From positions 1 to 8,175 of the forward strand of contig VGPE01000117.1 in NCBI GenBank assembly GCA_016875645.1: a stretch of 8,175 nt of DNA, given 5' to 3'. The number at the start of each line of letters is the position of its first letter. The first letter of the stretch is position 1. The translations under genes and the position numbers were made by a program. The notes beneath the pieces are model-generated. The model worked only from the letters and a program-made list of their open reading frames with translations, did not search any database and was not told the DNA's origin. This document shows positions 6,583 to 8,175 of this stretch, one piece after another. This DNA is from Chloroflexota bacterium (GTDB lineage: Bacteria > Chloroflexota > Limnocylindria > Limnocylindrales > CSP1-4).

Positions 6583-7725
6583 GTGAAGATCGCGTCGATC
6601 GAGACCATCCAGATGCGGCACGTCCTGGCGCATCCTGCGGGACCCGGAGGCGTCTACAACCGCGCGCGCTCCACGCTCCTCGTCCGGATGGAGACCGATG
6701 AAGGCCTGGTCGGCTGGGGTGAGACCGCGCCCCTCGGCGGCGTCCGCCACGCGATCGAGCAGGACTTCGCACCGCGTCTCCTGGGTCGTGATCCGGCCTG
6801 GGTCCAGCGCCGCTGGCGCGAGCCCTGGCTGGCGCCCTTCGAGAGCGGGCTCGCGATTGCGGCGCTGGACATCGCCATCCACGACCTGTGGGGCAAGGCA
6901 CTCGGCGTCCCGATCCACCAGCTGTACGGAGGAGCCCTGCGCACGCGGGTGCCGGCCTACGCCTCGGGGATGATCTACCTCGAGGGCATCCATCCGCGCG
7001 ACCGCTGGATCCCGGAGGCACTGGGCCTCGTGGAGCAGGGCTTCCGCGCGATCAAGCTCCGCACCGGACGCTATGACGCGGAGGTTGAGCTGCCGCTGCT
7101 CGCGAGGCTGCGTGAGGCGGTCCCGGCAGACGTCCGGTTGGCCGTGGACGCGTGGGGCTCGTACACGCTGCCCACCGCGCTGCGGGTGGGGCGCGAGCTG
7201 GGCGCGATGGGCTTCTCCTTCTACGAAGAACCCCTCCCGCAATACGGCTACCGCGAGTATCCGCAGCTGACGGCCGCCCTGGACATCGCCATCTCCGGCG
7301 GCGAGATGCTCCAGACCCGGGATCAGTTCCGGGAGCTGTTCGAGCGCCGGGCTGTCAACATCGTCCAACCGGACGTGTCGCTCTGCGGCGGCATCGCCGA
7401 GATCCTGTTCATCGCGGACCTCGCGTCCCTGTACGGGATCCGGACGCTGCCCCATTCGTGGAACGGCGCGATCACGGAGGCCGCTTCGCTCCAGGTGGCC
7501 GCGCTCCTGCCGGAGCCGACATTGGTGCCCGGGAACGACATCCCCCTGCTCGAGCACGACACGACCGAGAACCCGTTCGTCACCGGTGGTCTGCGCGAAC
7601 CGCTGGTCTTCCGGGATGGCGCGTTCGAGCTGCCGACAGGCCCCGGCCTGGGCATCGAGATGGACGAGGACTGGCTGCGAGCGCACGAGGTCGATCGGCA
7701 CCCGCCGATCACGCTCCAGGGGTGA
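6583..7725 (+). CDS. Enolase-superfamily enzyme, mandelate racemase/acid-sugar dehydratase-like
   Basis: This is a 380-residue protein with an N-terminal capping domain (about 1-115) and a C-terminal barrel. Catalytic positions match mandelate racemase with a constant offset of six residues (numbering recalled, not computed): Lys158 (KxK first Lys), metal ligands Asp189, Glu215 (in YEEP) and Glu241 (SGGE), and the His-Asp dyad Asp264 (QPDVSLCGG) and His291 (LPHSW), plus Glu311. Two positions differ: the second Lys of KxK is Arg160, and the Asn after the first metal ligand is Trp191 (DAW instead of DAN). This fits a one-base dehydratase or epimerase on a carboxylate substrate, such as a sugar acid, better than a mandelate racemase. 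GTG at 6583 is favoured by GAGGTGG five bases upstream; the longer frame from 6538 adds 15 residues without family character. It is divergent from the hydrolase gene and overlaps the dehydrogenase gene by four bases, so those two are translationally coupled. Confidence 0.92.
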   Translation: MKIASIETIQMRHVLAHPAGPGGVYNRARSTLLVRMETDEGLVGWGETAPLGGVRHAIEQDFAPRLLGRDPAWVQRRWREPWLAPFESGLAIAALDIAIHDLWGKALGVPIHQLYGGALRTRVPAYASGMIYLEGIHPRDRWIPEALGLVEQGFRAIKLRTGRYDAEVELPLLARLREAVPADVRLAVDAWGSYTLPTALRVGRELGAMGFSFYEEPLPQYGYREYPQLTAALDIAISGGEMLQTRDQFRELFERRAVNIVQPDVSLCGGIAEILFIADLASLYGIRTLPHSWNGAITEAASLQVAALLPEPTLVPGNDIPLLEHDTTENPFVTGGLREPLVFRDGAFELPTGPGLGIEMDEDWLRAHEVDRHPPITLQG

Positions 7726-8175
7726 AAGCACTCATCGCCCCGGAGCTCGGCCGGCTCGAGGTCGGCGATGTCGACGTCCCGGCGATCGGCCCCGGCCAGG
7801 TACTGATTCGGACCGTCGTCTCCGGGGTCAGCGCGGGCACCGAGAAGCGCAAGCTCTTCGTCCCCGAACTCGGGCCCCGCGATGAACGCGCACCGTGGCC
7901 GGCGATCGGCGGCTTCGGATACATGGCCGCCGGCGAAATCGTCGAGATCGGGGCCGAGGCCGCGGCCGAGGGCCGACTCCACGTCGGCCAGCGGGTCTAC
8001 GCCGGGCGGACCTGGGGCGGCCATCGCGAGTTCATCGACACCGACGCAGCCAGCGTGGTGCCAGTGCCGGCGGATCTCGGGTGGGCCGAGGCGGCCTGTT
8101 CCTACTGGGCGGTCCCCCCGCTGCTGGGCCTGCTGGCCGCTGCCCCGACGTACTACGACGACGCGGCGGTCGTCG
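7722..8175 (+). CDS. Medium-chain dehydrogenase/reductase, N-terminal part (runs off right edge)
   Basis: At least 151 codons run from GTG at 7722, overlapping the previous TGA by four bases (GTGA). The start MKALIAPELGRLEVGDVDVP and then GPGQVLIRTVVSGVSAGTE (about 23-41) is the GroES-like domain of medium-chain dehydrogenases. GFGYMAAGEIVEIG (64-77) and VGQRVYAG (88-95) are further landmarks. The catalytic-zinc Cys of alcohol dehydrogenases is replaced by Ser37, and the usual Gly-His-Glu after the substrate loop is absent (GGFGYMAAG instead), so the classical zinc site seems lost. The SGxSxGTE pattern is known from a subgroup of the family that includes BchC-like dehydrogenases. The Rossmann domain lies beyond the window. 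Coupling with the enolase-superfamily gene suggests both act on the same pathway, as an oxidoreductase step on the imported compound. Substrate is unknown. Confidence 0.88.
   Translation, partial: MKALIAPELGRLEVGDVDVPAIGPGQVLIRTVVSGVSAGTEKRKLFVPELGPRDERAPWPAIGGFGYMAAGEIVEIGAEAAAEGRLHVGQRVYAGRTWGGHREFIDTDAASVVPVPADLGWAEAACSYWAVPPLLGLLAAAPTYYDDAAVV

Noticed and set aside
6535..7731. Possible 399-residue N-terminal extension of the serine hydrolase
   Set aside because: The extension is wholly antisense to the enolase-superfamily gene, which shows a complete set of active-site residues. The hydrolase family starts near the ATG at 6534.

Overview
The window is a very G+C-rich stretch of bacterial DNA, densely packed with catabolism and uptake genes. 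Two exported proteins carry lipobox signal peptides followed by Ala/Pro/Thr-rich linkers, and one linker is a long run of Ala-Pro-Thr-Ala units. Together with the high G+C, this style suggests a Chloroflexota-type (monoderm-like, lipid-anchored binding protein) bacterium, possibly from a soil or freshwater metagenome. An actinobacterial origin cannot be excluded from sequence alone.

Layout, right to left on the minus strand: a cytoplasmic serine hydrolase of the class C beta-lactamase fold (5134-6534), a Gfo/Idh/MocA-type NAD(P)-dependent oxidoreductase (4076-5089), a 129-bp gap with a promoter candidate and a structured leader, a family-5 (peptide/nickel/glycoside-type) solute-binding lipoprotein (2189-3946), the two matching permeases of DppB type (1128-2105) and DppC type (147-1118), and the start of a second lipoprotein (1-150) that runs off the left edge. 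Divergently, on the plus strand, lie a mandelate-racemase-like enolase-superfamily enzyme (6583-7725) and a medium-chain dehydrogenase (from 7722) that runs off the right edge. Only 48 bp separate the two divergent units. No ATPase genes for the transporter are visible.

How the parts may work together (inference): the binding protein and permeases import a small solute. The serine hydrolase could cleave an ester or amide in it. The Gfo/Idh/MocA oxidoreductase, the acid-sugar-dehydratase-like enolase-superfamily enzyme and the MDR dehydrogenase would then oxidise or dehydrate the polyol, sugar or sugar-acid part. The substrate is not identifiable from the sequence.

The most notable non-coding feature is a near-perfect extended inverted repeat (2096-2149) between the binding-protein and permease genes. 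In the transcript it would bury both the Shine-Dalgarno sequence and the GTG start codon of the DppB-type permease. Other points worth a look are a nine-base G/C homopolymer inside the spacer of a candidate promoter for the transporter operon, and atypical active-site residues in the enolase-superfamily and MDR enzymes.
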